Part shown: positions 49,370 through 62,700 of the stretch, one piece after another
Numbering within the stretch: position 1 is the stretch's first letter
How the letters are laid out: every line of letters begins with the position of its first letter
NCBI GenBank assembly: GCA_020284085.1
Contig: JACEVL010000297.1
Coordinates: forward strand, 89,501 to 153,500
Origin: Aporrectodea caliginosa
Lineage: Eukaryota; Annelida; Clitellata; Crassiclitellata; Lumbricidae
Reading direction: 5' to 3'
DNA: 64,000 nucleotides
The notes under the pieces: generated by a model
Seen by the model: only the letters and a program-made list of their open reading frames with translations
The model's database searches: none
Told to the model about the DNA's origin: nothing
Translations under genes and position numbers: made by a program

Positions 49370-49891
49370 CAGTGTGATTCTCGTTAACGATAACGATAAC
49401 GAAAATGTTCGTTAAAGAAAATAAAATGATTTCGTTAACGATAACTATGACTATAAGTAAAAAAATCATTAACTATAACTATAACTATAACGAAAATAAC
49501 AATAACGAAAATGCATCTTTATTTTCGTTAATACAAAAAATAAAAGTAGGAATTGCACTATAGACGATTCGATATAAATGAGAACGAAAAATGCGATATT
49601 TTTATTATGCAATTTGTCAGTTACTTTGGAAACTCGTGTATTCATGAAGCTGAATGCACCTCTGCTTTCAAAGCTCTAAGCAAATTGTGAAACAGCATGT
49701 TAATACGCACAAGTTTGCTAATAGCCTTAATTATTGCAACTAAGTAGTAACTAAAATTAACTAAAATAAAAATCCATTAACTATAACTATAACTAAAAAA
49801 TAATACTAATTATAACTATAACTAAAATTTAAAAAACATTTACTATAACTGTAACTATAACTAAAAAAAATCTTTAAGGAGAATCACACTG
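49370..49891. mobile_element. hAT-type MITE with TTAACGATAACG repeats
   Basis: Ends CAGTGTGATTCTC and exact complement; flanks CGACGCCC (49362-49369) and CGACGCCG (49892-49899). The arms carry GTTAACGATAAC and AACTATAACTATAAC repeats. It interrupts foldback unit 3 at CCACGACGC. Non-coding. Confidence 0.85.
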
Positions 49892-50252
49892 CGACGCCGA
49901 AAATTAAACATAGACAACATAGACCTACAAAATAAGCCACTAATTATGATGGCAAAAGGCCATGAAGTGTGAGAAAGATGGGCGATTGCTTTCAAATGTC
50001 TTATTATCTGATTCTATTTGTTACTTGCAATTGCAGCGTTTTCGAGACAAAGAGATATGTTGACTACAATAACTGACACGCGTTATCATAATAATTACAG
50101 TCACTCACTTTTCTTAGTATTTCGATTTGATTTACTATAGTATACGTGTTTAAGTTTACGGGTAATTAATAAATAAATTTGAGAGTGGATGTGAATACCT
50201 CTAGAGGTGAAAGCCCCTATATGTGAAAGAGCCCAAAGGTGAATCCTCCGGA

Positions 50253-50484
50253 GGATCCATCCATCCATCCATCCATCCATCCATCCATCCATCCATCCAT
50301 CCATCCATCCATCCATCCATCCATCCATCCATCCATCCATCCATCCATCCATCCATCCATCCATCCATCCATCCATCCATCCATCCATCCATCCATCCAT
50401 CCATCCATCCATCCATCCATCCATCCATCCATCCATCCATCCATCCATCCATCCATCCATCCATCCATCCATCCATCCATCCAT

Positions 50485-50517
<33 letters not shown>

Positions 50518-51340
50518 TGTCCATCTGTCCAATCCATATCATCTGTCCATCTGTCCATCCGTCCATTGATCCATCCGTCCATCCGTCCATCCGTCTGTCC
50601 GTCCGTCCGGTGTCGGTATGTCCTGTACGTCCGTCCGTCCGTCCGTCCGTCCGTCCATCATCATCCATCCATCTATCCATCCATCCATCCATCCATCCAT
50701 CCATTCCATCCATTTTTTTCCATCCATCCATCCATCCATCCATCCGTCCGTCCGTCAGTCCGTCCGTCCGTCCATCCGTCCATCCATCTGTCCATCCATC
50801 CATCCATCCATCCATCCATCCATCCATTCGTCCGTCCATCCATCTATTCATCCATACGTCCGTCCATCCATCCATCCATCCATCCATCCATCCATACATT
50901 CATCCATCCATACATCCATCCATCCATCCATCCATCCATCATTCCATCCGTCCGTCCGTCCGTCTGTCCGTCCATCTATCTATCCATATATACTATCTAT
51001 CCATCCATCTATCTATCTATCTATCCATCTATCCATCTATTCATCCATCTATCCTATCTATCTATCCATCTATCCATCTATCTATCCATCTATCCATCCA
51101 TCCATCCATCCATCCATCCATCCATCCATCCATCCATCCATCCATCCATTCGTCCGTCCATCCATCCATCCATCCATACGTCCGTCCGTCCATCCATCCA
51201 TCCATCCATACATCCGTCCGTCCGTCCATCCGTCCATCCATCCATCCATCCATCCATCCATCCATTCGTCCGTCCATCCATCCATCCATCCATACGTCCG
51301 TCCGTCCATCCATCCATCCATCCATCCCTCCATCTATCAT
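50253..51340. repeat. (CCAT)n/(CCGT)n/(CTAT)n microsatellite, about 1.09 kb
   Basis: Long tetranucleotide array, pure CCAT at first and then mixed. It is followed by a (TA)n run to 51388. Long Ser-Ile-His-Pro and Met-Asp-Gly-Trp frames on both strands are artefacts. Confidence 0.98.
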
Positions 51341-51353
51341 TTATATGTATAAT

Positions 51354-51388
<35 letters not shown>

Positions 51389-51389
<1 letters not shown>

Positions 51390-51858
51390 ACTAGGAAGAA
51401 AGAAACTTTGCCATGATATGCATTTACATGTATCTGATTACAAAAAGTTTACAACTCTGCAATCTGTATTCGCCCATGATTGCGCTCAACTGACTGATTG
51501 GATCTTTACGTCTCTCGGGCTAGGACTGCTCTGACATATTATACCTAGATGCGATATAATACGATACGAACCCTTAGTTCCTTGTAATATTCTAGAGGCC
51601 TATAAACTGTAACGATGTAGCCTACTATCAGGATCCGGTTTGCTTGGGTATCCCCATCGTTATTCAATACCTATAGTCATCTGTTCGTCTTCATGAACCC
51701 TATTTCCTGGAATTGTTCTACGCAGCTTTCTATGTAGCTCACGACTTTCAAACCCGGATGTCTAAAGCTAATTGCATTTGCAACGATGTTTCTGCCGAAA
51801 CCGTGTATTCTGTTTCAACTGGGCTTCGTTACGTTATGGATAGCATCGTCTACAGTTG
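51389..51858. other. non-coding, half of a degenerate duplication
   Basis: 51780-51858 resembles 52690-52765 (both contain TATTTCTGC/GTGTATTCTGTT and a CGTCGTTTACAGCTGCTT-type end). 55580-55660 is a weaker match. No gene recognised. Confidence 0.4.
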
Positions 51859-51866
51859 CTTTGATG

Positions 51867-52673
51867 CATAGTTGTAAAAAACGGTAAAAACAAAATAAAA
51901 AACGAAATAAAACGTCGTTTTTTTCCAAAAAATAAAAAACGGAAAAAACGAGAAAAAAACGGAAAAGAAAATAATTTGATTTTGTTACATCTTTTCTGCA
52001 TTTTAAAATTAAAAACCTTGTTTACAAAATTTAATTTTAATCAGCAAATAACATAACTTTATAAGTAAAGACCAAGTAACATTAATCTACAACAATTTTT
52101 TTATTTTTCATAAGTTTGGTTTAATAAGAAATTGAGTTATTAAAAATACTGAAATCTTTTCAAATTTAAATTGTGTACACAAGTCCATGCTGACATAAAC
52201 AATTAAAAACTAAATTTTGTAACTAGGCCTATATGCCTAGAGTGTACGTAATCAAAAATTGTACTTACAATTTTGACTTATATTAGAACGTAATAGGCCT
52301 AATATATTATGGAGTCAGTTTATCAGTCAATCTGAGACTAATGTGTACAAAGACAACATTTCGCATTTTGGATAGCTTAGAAATTAAATAACTTTTATAA
52401 ATTTTATTTCCTGTTCTGTGCTATTTTATTTCTCAACTGATGACACTAAATAGGTTAGTGACCTGAATTGAATGAATCTTTGAAAGGACGGAGACAACGT
52501 AAGGGATATCAGACAAGAATAAAATTAAACAAATAATGACAGACAGTAAATAAATAAATAAAGTTATATAAAAAAATAAAAAACGGAAAAAAACGAGACG
52601 AAAAATAAAAAACGAAAAAACGACGTTTTTTGGAAAATAATAAAAAACCAAAAAAACGTTTTTTACAACTATG
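51867..52673. mobile_element. hAT-type MITE, free copy
   Basis: Exact inverted ends CATAGTTGTAAAAAACG and 8-bp duplication CTTTGATG (51859-51866 and 52674-52681). 807 bp, AT-rich, with AAAAACGAAA-type arms. It is the reference for the interrupted copy at 27981-31563 and carries the empty TTAA site for element D at about 52525. Confidence 0.9.
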
Positions 52674-52681
52674 CTTTGATG

Positions 52682-53574
52682 TTACCCCATTTGTGATAAT
52701 ATTTCTGCAGAAGCACGTGTATTCTGTTCCATGTGGGATTCTCTATGTTCTGTATCGCGTCGTTTACAGCTGCTTCTGTTTCCCTCATACGGGATCAATT
52801 TTCCAGGCTCTGTTTTTTTGTCACTTGTCATTGCAGTGATATCCAACTTCTGTTCAATTTTCTAAGGTTCAATTTTCCAGACTGTTTCTTGTCACTTGTC
52901 ATAACGTCGACAAATTTTAGCTCATTGTGGTAGGCCTACTGCTGCATCAAGCTCATACAATCGCTCTCTAATTCATCCTTTGTAATGATCAGCCTCTGCT
53001 CGCTCTCTTGAAGTCGTACTCGGTACTTCACTCAAACTCTCGAGCATGGGAGAAACATTTTGGTGCTCGGTTCCATGTACGTATGTTTGTGCATGTATGT
53101 ATGTGTGAACAACTTTTTCTTCTAACAGTGGCTTATCACAAAACACTTTCTCCCTATTTCTACGTTTAGATCTCCAACTTGTGGTAGACTATGGCTATAA
53201 TCAAATGGACACCGTTCAATGTTTTTGAATATTTTTTTTGCTCGTTCAAACAAATGAAAACCAAATTTGAAATTCATTCGTCACTTCAATCTACATCGTC
53301 AATATAAATTAACTATAATCTTAACAGTTCACTCTCAATAATTATAATAATTATATATCTCTATCTACTGTATCTACAATATCTAATTTATTACTGAAAT
53401 CGACTGTCATCAGCAATTTCTCAAACCGCACGGGTGCAAACGACTCATGCGACAAGGCTATAATTATGCGCATAGCCATTATAAAATATCCAAGTCAGCC
53501 AATGGTAATCATCCACCGTGAACGGAGTCTTGTGGCAGTAGAGTGACCTAAGACATCAGAGATGGTCGCCTAAA
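52682..53574. other. no gene recognised
   Basis: After the duplicated piece at 52690-52930 only AT-rich sequence is seen, with no splice-framed conserved ORF. Confidence 0.4.
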
Positions 53575-54780
53575 GCTGACATTAATTTCCCTTCTCCCGG
53601 TCGATCAGCGACTTCCAGTACGAAGTCTCCTTCAACCGGAGCTCACGACACATGTCTCGAAGGTGGTCAGACGGTTCAAGTGTGCGATGGTATCTACGCT
53701 CATGGCGTCAAATGTAGCAATATTGGGCTTATTGGCCAAGCCATGGCTACAACGATCTGATTCGAGTTCGATTTTGGCGTAGAGGGAGAAGGTGATGGAT
53801 GAGGGGTCGGATCGCCGAGTCGCAAAGCGCGAAGAGGCACGGACTCGATCGGCCAGAGGCGGGGAGGTGACACCACAGAGAGGACTGCCGAGGAGGCCAT
53901 CATGAAACTCCTTACGATCAAGGCGCCTCCAGCCATGGGAGTGGCGGAGAGCTAAGGTAGGCTGAGCGCATAGGAGTGGCACGGATAGCGTAGAAGACCG
54001 TGATCAGAAATGGACGGCGGTTCGACAGTTAGATCCGAGATGCTACAGTCGTCGCGCGTAAATGATGACATCCAGCCAGCCACCAAATGTGGTGCGGCAT
54101 GGTGAGGTAACCCAAGCTGCGAGAGAAGATACAGGAAAGAAGTGGTTTCTGGAAGGGGAGTGTTCTCCAAATGGATGTTAAGATCCTCGGTAAAGAAGGC
54201 GGCATTGAGAGGTACAGAGCCTGGGCGGTAAAGAGCAAGAACAGTGAACGGTCCTCTTCATGCCGCACAGGAGAACGCAAGAGATTCGAAGGAAGTCATC
54301 TTGATATGATGAGAGATGTTTTTGATAAGAAGGTGATCGCGGAAGTGAACTACGATGCCCCCGTAGTTTTGTCCCAGCTGATCCTTTGTAGGATAAACTG
54401 GTCGTGCGGCATCGGTAGATATGTATCCAGGTGGAGCAGAGCGACGTACTTAGACATCGCAACGGTAGAATGCCAGGACTCAGTCACTATAAGTAAATCA
54501 AACCAATGTAAAGAGTTCCATGTATTTGTTTCCTAAAGAATGAGCGTTGAACGAGCCAAGCTTCAGTCCATCTGAACTGCTTTGTATGGTTGGTAGTAGA
54601 GGAGATGGCGGCGGCGACGGCGATCGAGAAGGTCACGAAGCTCTATTGATGCCATCCTCAAGTTCCCTCAACCCGCCGAGGGGAAGCGACGAGGCGGAGC
54701 TGGTCAGCGGCGACTCCCATTCGTCGGCCAGCAACAGCAGTTCATGTCTCTGCCATTCCGGGCGCCAGAGGTAAAGGGAG
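53575..54780 (-). pseudogene. LINE endonuclease region (CR1/L2-like), degraded
   Basis: Minus-strand pieces in shifting frames: KLGSFNAHSLGNKYMELF (about 54570-54510), LDLLIVTESWHSTVAMS, EDLNIHLENTPLPETTSFLY (about 54200-54140), RDDCSISDLTVEPPSISDHG (about 54050-53990), then WRRLDRKEFHDGLLGSPLCG (about 53930). The SDHG motif and DLNIHL correspond to the APE catalytic region. RT is absent, so this is a 5' or middle fragment. 54780-55140 continues open in parts and may be its ORF1 or leader. Confidence 0.7.
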
Positions 54781-55144
54781 AAGAGAGTCTTCCGCGTAGC
54801 AAGACAGATTGTGTACGATGGCTTGAAGTACGAGCAAATGGTGGCAGAGTCGTAAACAAAGATCAAAATGGCGGCCGAAGCAATGGTCGGCGACTGCCTA
54901 TTTCCATTATGAGCGACAAAATCGTCGAAATAAAAAGTCGGGTAAATCATTGGCACAGTCGAACCAATCCAAATCAAAGTACAAATCGCAACCACTACTG
55001 GAATAAAACACCTGACGAAAACTGAAAAGTAGGCTATATGAACAAACGAAACTCGGATCAGGAACAACTACATACCCAAACGCAAACCAAAGAGCATAAT
55101 TATTGTTGGGTAGTCGCTTCGTCATCCATTTTAAACCGCAAATT

Positions 55145-56190
55145 CTTGTCAACATAATTAACTGTTAGTTTGCCATATCAATGCCAATTTTCACTCAGAC
55201 GGCAACTGTGTTGGGAACTTATTCAGCGTCTTCGACTCATGTTTGGTCTTCTTGGATTAATTAACTATTGGAAATCAATTGGAAATCAATATGTTTGAAC
55301 CCAGCCTCGTGGGAGGCTGCTCTGCTGGCCCCCAAACCGATGGCATGCCGATGGAAAAATGGTCTAGGGCGTTACTTAGTGTCGAAGGAGTAATTTTTAT
55401 GCCGCCAGGGTGAATTAAACTCAGCCTTTGGAAGCCACTCTCCACAGTTATTCGCAATTTCATCATCAGTTTATCTTCATCGAGTCGTGAACCATTATTC
55501 TTGGTATTGCTCTGTTTAACTTAATTGTCTATCACATGACTTTCAAACATGGATTTGTCGAGTTGTATGTATTCGTTACAATAAAACCACCGAGGGACTT
55601 CTGTGTCATGTGAGCCTCGCAGCGTTCTGTGTCGCGTCGTCAACTGATGCTCTAGTCACAGTCTAGTGTCCCCACACGGTTCAATGTTCGAGTGTCCGTT
55701 TACTGGAACAGGTCATGGCAGTAAAATCCATACAAATAATATTCCAACAAAGCAGAATCTAGGTTCATCTCCAGCTAATTAAGAGTAATAGTAGGCCTAC
55801 TACTAGGAATTTTCTCGTTTACATAAATGATATTAGGCCAATATTATGGAGTTTTATCCACTGCATCAATGATAAATAATGTCTGCATTCTGTTATAGAG
55901 TTCATCATACGTGCCTATTCTTTTTACCGTGACAATTCATTGCTCATGTTGTCTGACTGATACGTCAAGCTCCAACAATCTTTCTGTATTTTCATCGACT
56001 GCAATGGAAAACGATGTGCAGGAATCCATAGAAACATATTGATTAAACCTAGCCATGTCTGCACCTTGTTTTCTTTCCACAACGCACAATTAAGGTCACA
56101 TTATTTCCTTATAACAAGTTAAAAGCAAGCAGAAGTTCAAAGTAAGTACAAAAGTCCAGTCAAAAGTTAGTAGAAAAACGACCACAGCAA
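55145..56190. other. intergenic, no gene recognised
   Basis: AT-rich, no conserved ORF or element end identified. Contains GTAGGCCTAC-type words seen elsewhere in the window. Confidence 0.4.
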
Positions 56191-56194
56191 CCCT

Positions 56195-56410
56195 AACATA
56201 CATACATACAAGCGCACAAATATTTACATACATCAATGCATACATACATACATACATACATGTACATACATGCATACATACAATGTCATGCATACATACA
56301 TACATACATACATACATACAGACATGCACACAAACATACATACATACACATGCATATACACATACTTACATGCATACATACAAACACATACATACACACA
56401 TACAATCACA
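56195..56410. repeat. (CATA)n microsatellite
   Basis: Interrupted CATA array; poly-Tyr/Ile/His/Thr frames are artefacts. It lies about 240 bp upstream of the candidate promoter. Confidence 0.9.
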
Positions 56411-56652
56411 TGCTCAGTTGCTCACATATCAATTTCTATGCAAATGTATAAATGCATAAATATGCCTACAGCTATATATACGCAACCAAATAGTCATAAT
56501 TATGCATGCATAATGTTTCAAATTAGTAGAGCCTACTGTACGCCAACATGACCCAACAGGACACTTAGCATGTAACTAAATCTTAATGTTGGAGTATAAT
56601 AAGCACAAGCGTAGCAGATGAACATTATCAATCGTGTTTCAGAAAGGCACAG

Positions 56653-56690
56653 TATAAACATGTCTAAGTTGATGCATATCTTGTCACAGA
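56653..56690 (+). promoter_or_regulatory. candidate core promoter of the repeat-protein gene
   Basis: TATAAA at 56653-56658 and an initiator-like TCACAGA at about 56684, about 30 bp apart, which is the usual TATA to start spacing. The ATG lies about 70 bp further at 56756. Inferred from position and motif only. Confidence 0.4.
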
Positions 56691-56755
56691 GAAACAGTCA
56701 GTGGCCGATCGTGTTCCTTTCTTAGTCGTACCTTTGGACAAGAAAGACAGTCGTC

Positions 56756-59700
56756 ATGAGCTCTCAAATAGTCTATTACTCAGCAGCATTTGTCGTAATA
56801 TTAACGCATTGTATGATCGGTCCAGTGAAAGGTCAGTCAAATGTGCGGGTTTCTGAAAATGGAGACTCATCGATCAGAACTGCATCAGACATACAGCAGC
56901 TAAGGAATGAGATATTTGGTGAGCTAAACAAGCAAGTTCAAAGTATTCACGTACTTCTTAATGCGTCGTTTCAGCAAATGAAAATTCAGCAAGACACCGT
57001 TATGACACGTCTTCAAACGGTTGACCGACGCTTGCAGGAGCAAGATATCTACATCAAGCAGGTTGAAAGTATTTATGAATTCCTCAATGCGTCGTTTCAG
57101 CAAACGAAAAGTCAGCAAGATAACAATCTGATAAATCTTCAAACGGTTGATCGACGTTCGATAGGGAATGTGAACGGAATCCTGAATCTTAATGCGTCAA
57201 TTCAGCAAATGAAAACTCATCAAAACACCATGACGATAAGTCTTCAAACGGTTGATCGACGTTCGATAGGGAATGTGAACGGAATCCTGAATCTTAATGC
57301 GTCAATTCAGCAAATTAAAACTCATCAAAACACCATGACGATAAGTCTTCAAACGGTTGATCGACGTTCGATAGGGAATGTGAACGGAATCCTGAATCTT
57401 AATGCGTCAATTCAGCAAATGAAAACTCAGCAAAACACTATGATAATAAGTCTTCAAACGGTTGATCGACGTTCGATAGGGAATGTGAACGGAATCCTGA
57501 TTCTTAATACGTCTATTCAGCAAATGAAAACTCATCAAAACACCATGAGAGTAAGTCTGCAAACGGTTGATCGACGTTCGATAGGGAATGTTAACGGAAT
57601 CCTGAATCTTAATGTGTCGATTCAGCAAATGAAAACTCAGCAAAACACTATGACAATAAGTCTTCAAACGGTTGATCGACGTTCGATAGGGAATGTGAAC
57701 GGAATCCTGAATCTTAATGCGTCTATTCAGCAAATGAAAACTCATCAAAACACTATGACAATAAGTCTTCAAACGGTTGATCGACGTTCGGTTGGGAATG
57801 TGAACCTAATCCTGAATCTTAATGCGTCAATTCAGCAAATGAAAACTCATCAAAACACCATGACAGTAAGTCTTCAAACGGTTGATCGACGTTCGATAGG
57901 GAATGTGAACGGAATCCTGAATCTTAATGCGTCTATTCAGCAAATGAAAACTCATCAAAACACCATGACGATAAGTCTTCAAACGGTTGATCGACGTTCG
58001 ATAGGGAATGTTAACGGAATCCTGAATCTTAATGCGTCTCAAATTCTGCAAATGAAAATCTATGACAATAAGTCTTCAAACGGTTGATCGACGTTCGATA
58101 GGGAATGTGAACGGAATCCTGAATCTTAATACGTCGATTCAGCAAATGAAAACTCATCAAAACACCATGACAGTAAGTCTTCAAACGGTTGATCGACGTT
58201 CGATAGGGAATGTGAACGGAATCCTGAATCTTAATGCGTCGATTCAGCAAATGAAAACTCATCAAAACACCATGACGATAAGTCTTCAAACGGTTGATCG
58301 ACGTTCGATAGGGAATGTGAACGGAATCCTGAATCTTAATGCGTCTATTCAGCAAATGAAAACTCATCAAAACACTATGACAATAAGTCTTCAAACGGTT
58401 GATCGACGTTCGATAGGGAATGTGAACGGAATCCTGAATCTTAATACGTCGATTCAGCAAATGAAAACTCATCAAAACACCATGACAGTAAGTCTTCAAT
58501 CGGTTGATCGACGTTCGATAGGGAATGTGAACGGAATCCTGAATCTTAATGCGTCGATTCAGCAAATGAAAACTCATCAAAACACTATGACAATAAGTCT
58601 TCAAACGGTTGATCGACGTTCGATAGGGAATGTGAACGGAATGAATCTTAATGCGTCGATTCAGCAAATGAAAACTCATCAAAACACCATGACGATAAGT
58701 CTTCAAACGGTTGATCGACGTTCGATAGGGAATGTGAACGGAATCCTGAATCTTAAAACGTCGATTCAGCAAATGAAAACTCATCAAAACACCATGACAG
58801 TAAGTCTTGATCGACGTTCGATAGGGAATGTTAACGGTTGATCGACGTTCGATAGGGAATGTGAACGGAATCCTGAATCTTAATGCGTCTATTCAGCAAA
58901 TGAAAACTCATCAAAACACCATGACAGTAAGTCTTCAAACGGTTGATCGACGTTCGATAGGGAATGTGAACGGAATCCTGAATCTTAATGCGTCGATTCA
59001 GCAAATGAAAACTCATCAAAACACTATGACAGTAAGTCTTCAAACGGTTGATCGACGTTCGATAGGGAATGTGAACGGAATCCTGAATCTTAATGCGTCT
59101 ATTCAGCAAATGAAAACTCATCAAAACACCATGACAGTAAGTCTTCAAACGGTTGATCGACGTTCGATAGGGAATGTGAACGGAATCCTGAATCTTAATA
59201 CGTCGATTCAGCAAATGAAAACTCATCAAAACACCATGACAGTAAGTCTTCAAACGGTTGATCGACGTTCGATAGGGAATGTGAACGGAATCCTGAATCT
59301 TAATGCGTCGATTCAGCAAATGAAAACTCATCAAAACACCATGACGATAAGTCTTCAAACGGTTGATCGACGTTCGATAGGGAATGTGAACGGAATCCTG
59401 AATCTTAATGCGTCTATTCAGCAAATGAAAACTCATCAAAACACTATGACAATAAGTCTTCAAACGGTTGATCGACGTTCGATAGGGAATGTGAACGGAA
59501 TCCTGAATCTTAATACGTCGATTCAGCAAATGAAAACTCATCAAAACACCATGACAGTAAGTCTTCAAACGGTTGATCGACGTTCGATAGGGAATGTGAA
59601 CGGAATCCTGAATCTTAATGCGTCGATTCAGCAAATGAAAACTCATCAAAACACTATGACAATAAGTCTTCAAACGGTTGATCGACGTTCGATAGGGAAT

Positions 59701-62700
59701 GTGAACGGAATCCTGAATCTTAATGCGTCTATTCAGCAAATGAAAACTCATCAAAACACCATGACAGTAAGTCTTCAAACGGTTGATCGACGTTCGATAG
59801 GGAATGTTAACGGAATCCTGAATCTTAATGCGTCAATTCTGCAAATGAAAACTCATCAAAACACTATGACAATAAGTCTTCAAACGGTTGATCGACGTTC
59901 GATAGGGAATGTGAACGGAATCCTGAATCTTAATACGTCGATTCAGCAAATGAAAACTCATCAAAACACCATGACAGTAAGTCTTCAATCGGTTGATCGA
60001 CGTTCGATAGGGAATGTTAACGGAATCCTGAATCTTAATGCGTCGATTCAGCAAATGAAAACTCAGCAAAACACTATGACAGTAAGTCTTCAAACGGTTG
60101 ATCGACGTTCGATTGGCAATGTTAACGGAATCCTGAATCTTAATGCGTCTATTCAGCAAATGAAAACTCATCAAAACACCATGACAGTAAGTCTTCAATC
60201 GGTTGATCGACGTTCGATAGAGAATGTGAACGGAATCCTGAATCTTAATGCGTCTATTCAGCAAATGAAAACTCATCAAAACACTATGACAATAAGTCTT
60301 CAAACGGTTGATCGACGTTCGATAGGGAATGTGAACGGAATCCTGAATCTTAATGCGTCTATTCAGCAAATGAAAACTCATCAAAACACCATGACGATAA
60401 GTCTTCAAACGGTTGATCGACGTTCGATAGGGAATGTGAACGGAATCCTGAATCTTAATACGTCGATTCAGCAAATGAAAACTCATCAAAACACCATGAC
60501 AGTAAGTCTTCAAACGGTTGATCGACGTTCGATAGGGAATGTGAACGGAATCCTGAATCTTAATACGTCGATTCAGCAAATGAAAACTCATCAAAACACC
60601 ATGACGATAAGTCTTCAAACGGTTGATCGACGTTCGATAGGGAATGTGAACGGAATCCTGAATCTTAATGCGTCGATTCAGCAAATGAAAACTGATCAAA
60701 AGACTATGACAATAAGTCTTCAAACGGTTGATCGACGTTCGATAGGGAATGTGAACGGAATCCTGAATCTTAATGCGTCTATTCAGCAAATGAAAACTCA
60801 TCAAAACACCATGACAGTAAGTCTTCAAACGGTTGATCGACGTTCGATAGGGAATGTTAACGGAATCCTGAATCTTAATGTGTCAATTCTGCAAATGAAA
60901 ACTCATCAAAACACCATGACAATAAGTCTTCAAACGGTTGATCGACGTTCGATAGGGAATGTGAACGGAATCCTGAATCTTAATACGTCGATTCAGCAAA
61001 TGAAAACTCATCAAAACACCATGACAGTAAGTCTTCAATCGGTTGATCGACGTTCGATAGGGAATGTTAACGGAATCCTGAATCTTAATGCGTCGATTCA
61101 GCAAATGAAAACTCAGCAAAACACTATGACAGTAAGTCTTCAAACGGTTGATCGACGTTCGATTGGCAATGTTAACGTAATCCTGAATCTTAATGCGTCT
61201 ATTCAGCAAATGAAAACTCATCAAAACACCATGACAGTAAGTCTTCAATCGGTTGATCGACGTTCGATAGAGAATGTGAACGGAATCCTGAATCTTAATG
61301 CGTCTATTCAGCAAATGAAAACTCATCAAAACACTATGACAATAAGTCTTCAAACGGTTGATCGACGTTCGATAGGGAATGTGAACGGAATCCTGAATCT
61401 TAATGCGTCTATTCAGCAAATGAAAACTCATCAAAACACCATGACGATAAGTCTTCAAACGGTTGATCGACGTTCGATAGGGAATGTGAACGGAATCCTG
61501 AATCTTAATACGTCGATTCAGCAAATGAAAACTCATCAAAACACCATGACGATAAGTCTTCAAACGGTTGATCGACGTTCGATAGGGAATGTGAACGGAA
61601 TCCTGAATCTTAATGCGTCGATTCAGCAAATGAAAACTCATCAAAACACTATGACAATAAGTCTTCAAACGGTTGATCGACGTTCGATAGGGAATGTGAA
61701 CGGAATCCTGAATCTTAATGCGTCTATTCAGCAAATGAAAACTCATCAAAACACCATGACAGTAAGTCTTCAAACGGTTGATCGACGTTCGATAGGGAAT
61801 GTGAACGGAATCCTGAATCTTAATACGTCGATTCAGCAAATGAAAACTCATCAAAACACCATGACAGTAAGTCTTCAAACGGTTGATCGACGTTCGATAG
61901 GGAATGTTAACGGAATCCTGAATCTTAATGCGTCGATTCAGCAAATGAAAACTCAGCAAAACACTATGACAGTAAGTCTTCAAACGGTTGATCGACGTTC
62001 GATTGGCAATGTTAACGGAATCCTGAATCTTAATGCGTCTATTCAGCAAATGAAAACTCATCAAAACACCATGACAGTAAGTCTTCAATCGGTTGATAAG
62101 TCTTCAATCGGTTGATCGACGTTCGATAGAGAATGTGAACGGAATCCTGAATCTTAATGCGTCTATTCAGCAAATGAAAACTCATCAAAACACTATGACA
62201 ATAAGTCTTCAAACGGTTGATCGACGTTCGATAGGGAATGTGAACGGAATCCTGAATCTTAATGCGTCTATTCAGCAAATGAAAACTCATCAAAACACCA
62301 TGACGATAAGTCTTCAAACGGTTGATCGACGTTCGATAGGGAATGTGAACGGAATCCTGAATCTTAATACGTCGATTCAGCAAATGAAAACTCATCAAAA
62401 CACCATGACAGTAAGTCTTCAAACGGTTGATCGACGTTCGATAGGGAATGTGAACGGAATCCTGAATCTTAATACGTCGATTCAGCAAATAAAAACTCAT
62501 CAAAACACCATGACGATAAGTCTTCAAACGGTTGATCGACGTTCGATAGGGAATGTGAACGGAATCCTGAATCTTAATGCGTCGATTCAGCAAATGAAAA
62601 CTCATCAAAACACTATGACAATAAGTCTTCAAACGGTTGATCGACGTTCGATAGGGAATGTGAACGGAATCCTGAATCTTAATGCGTCTATTCAGCAAAT

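Larger units (their letters stand above)
45476..50252. mobile_element. foldback element, unit 3, split twice
   Basis: Left arm 45476-45590, with extra copies of the CTTTCACCTCCGGAC sub-repeat. It continues at 49123-49361 and 49900-50252. The gaps are the LTR element and a hAT MITE. The right arm abuts the large CCAT array. Confidence 0.7.
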
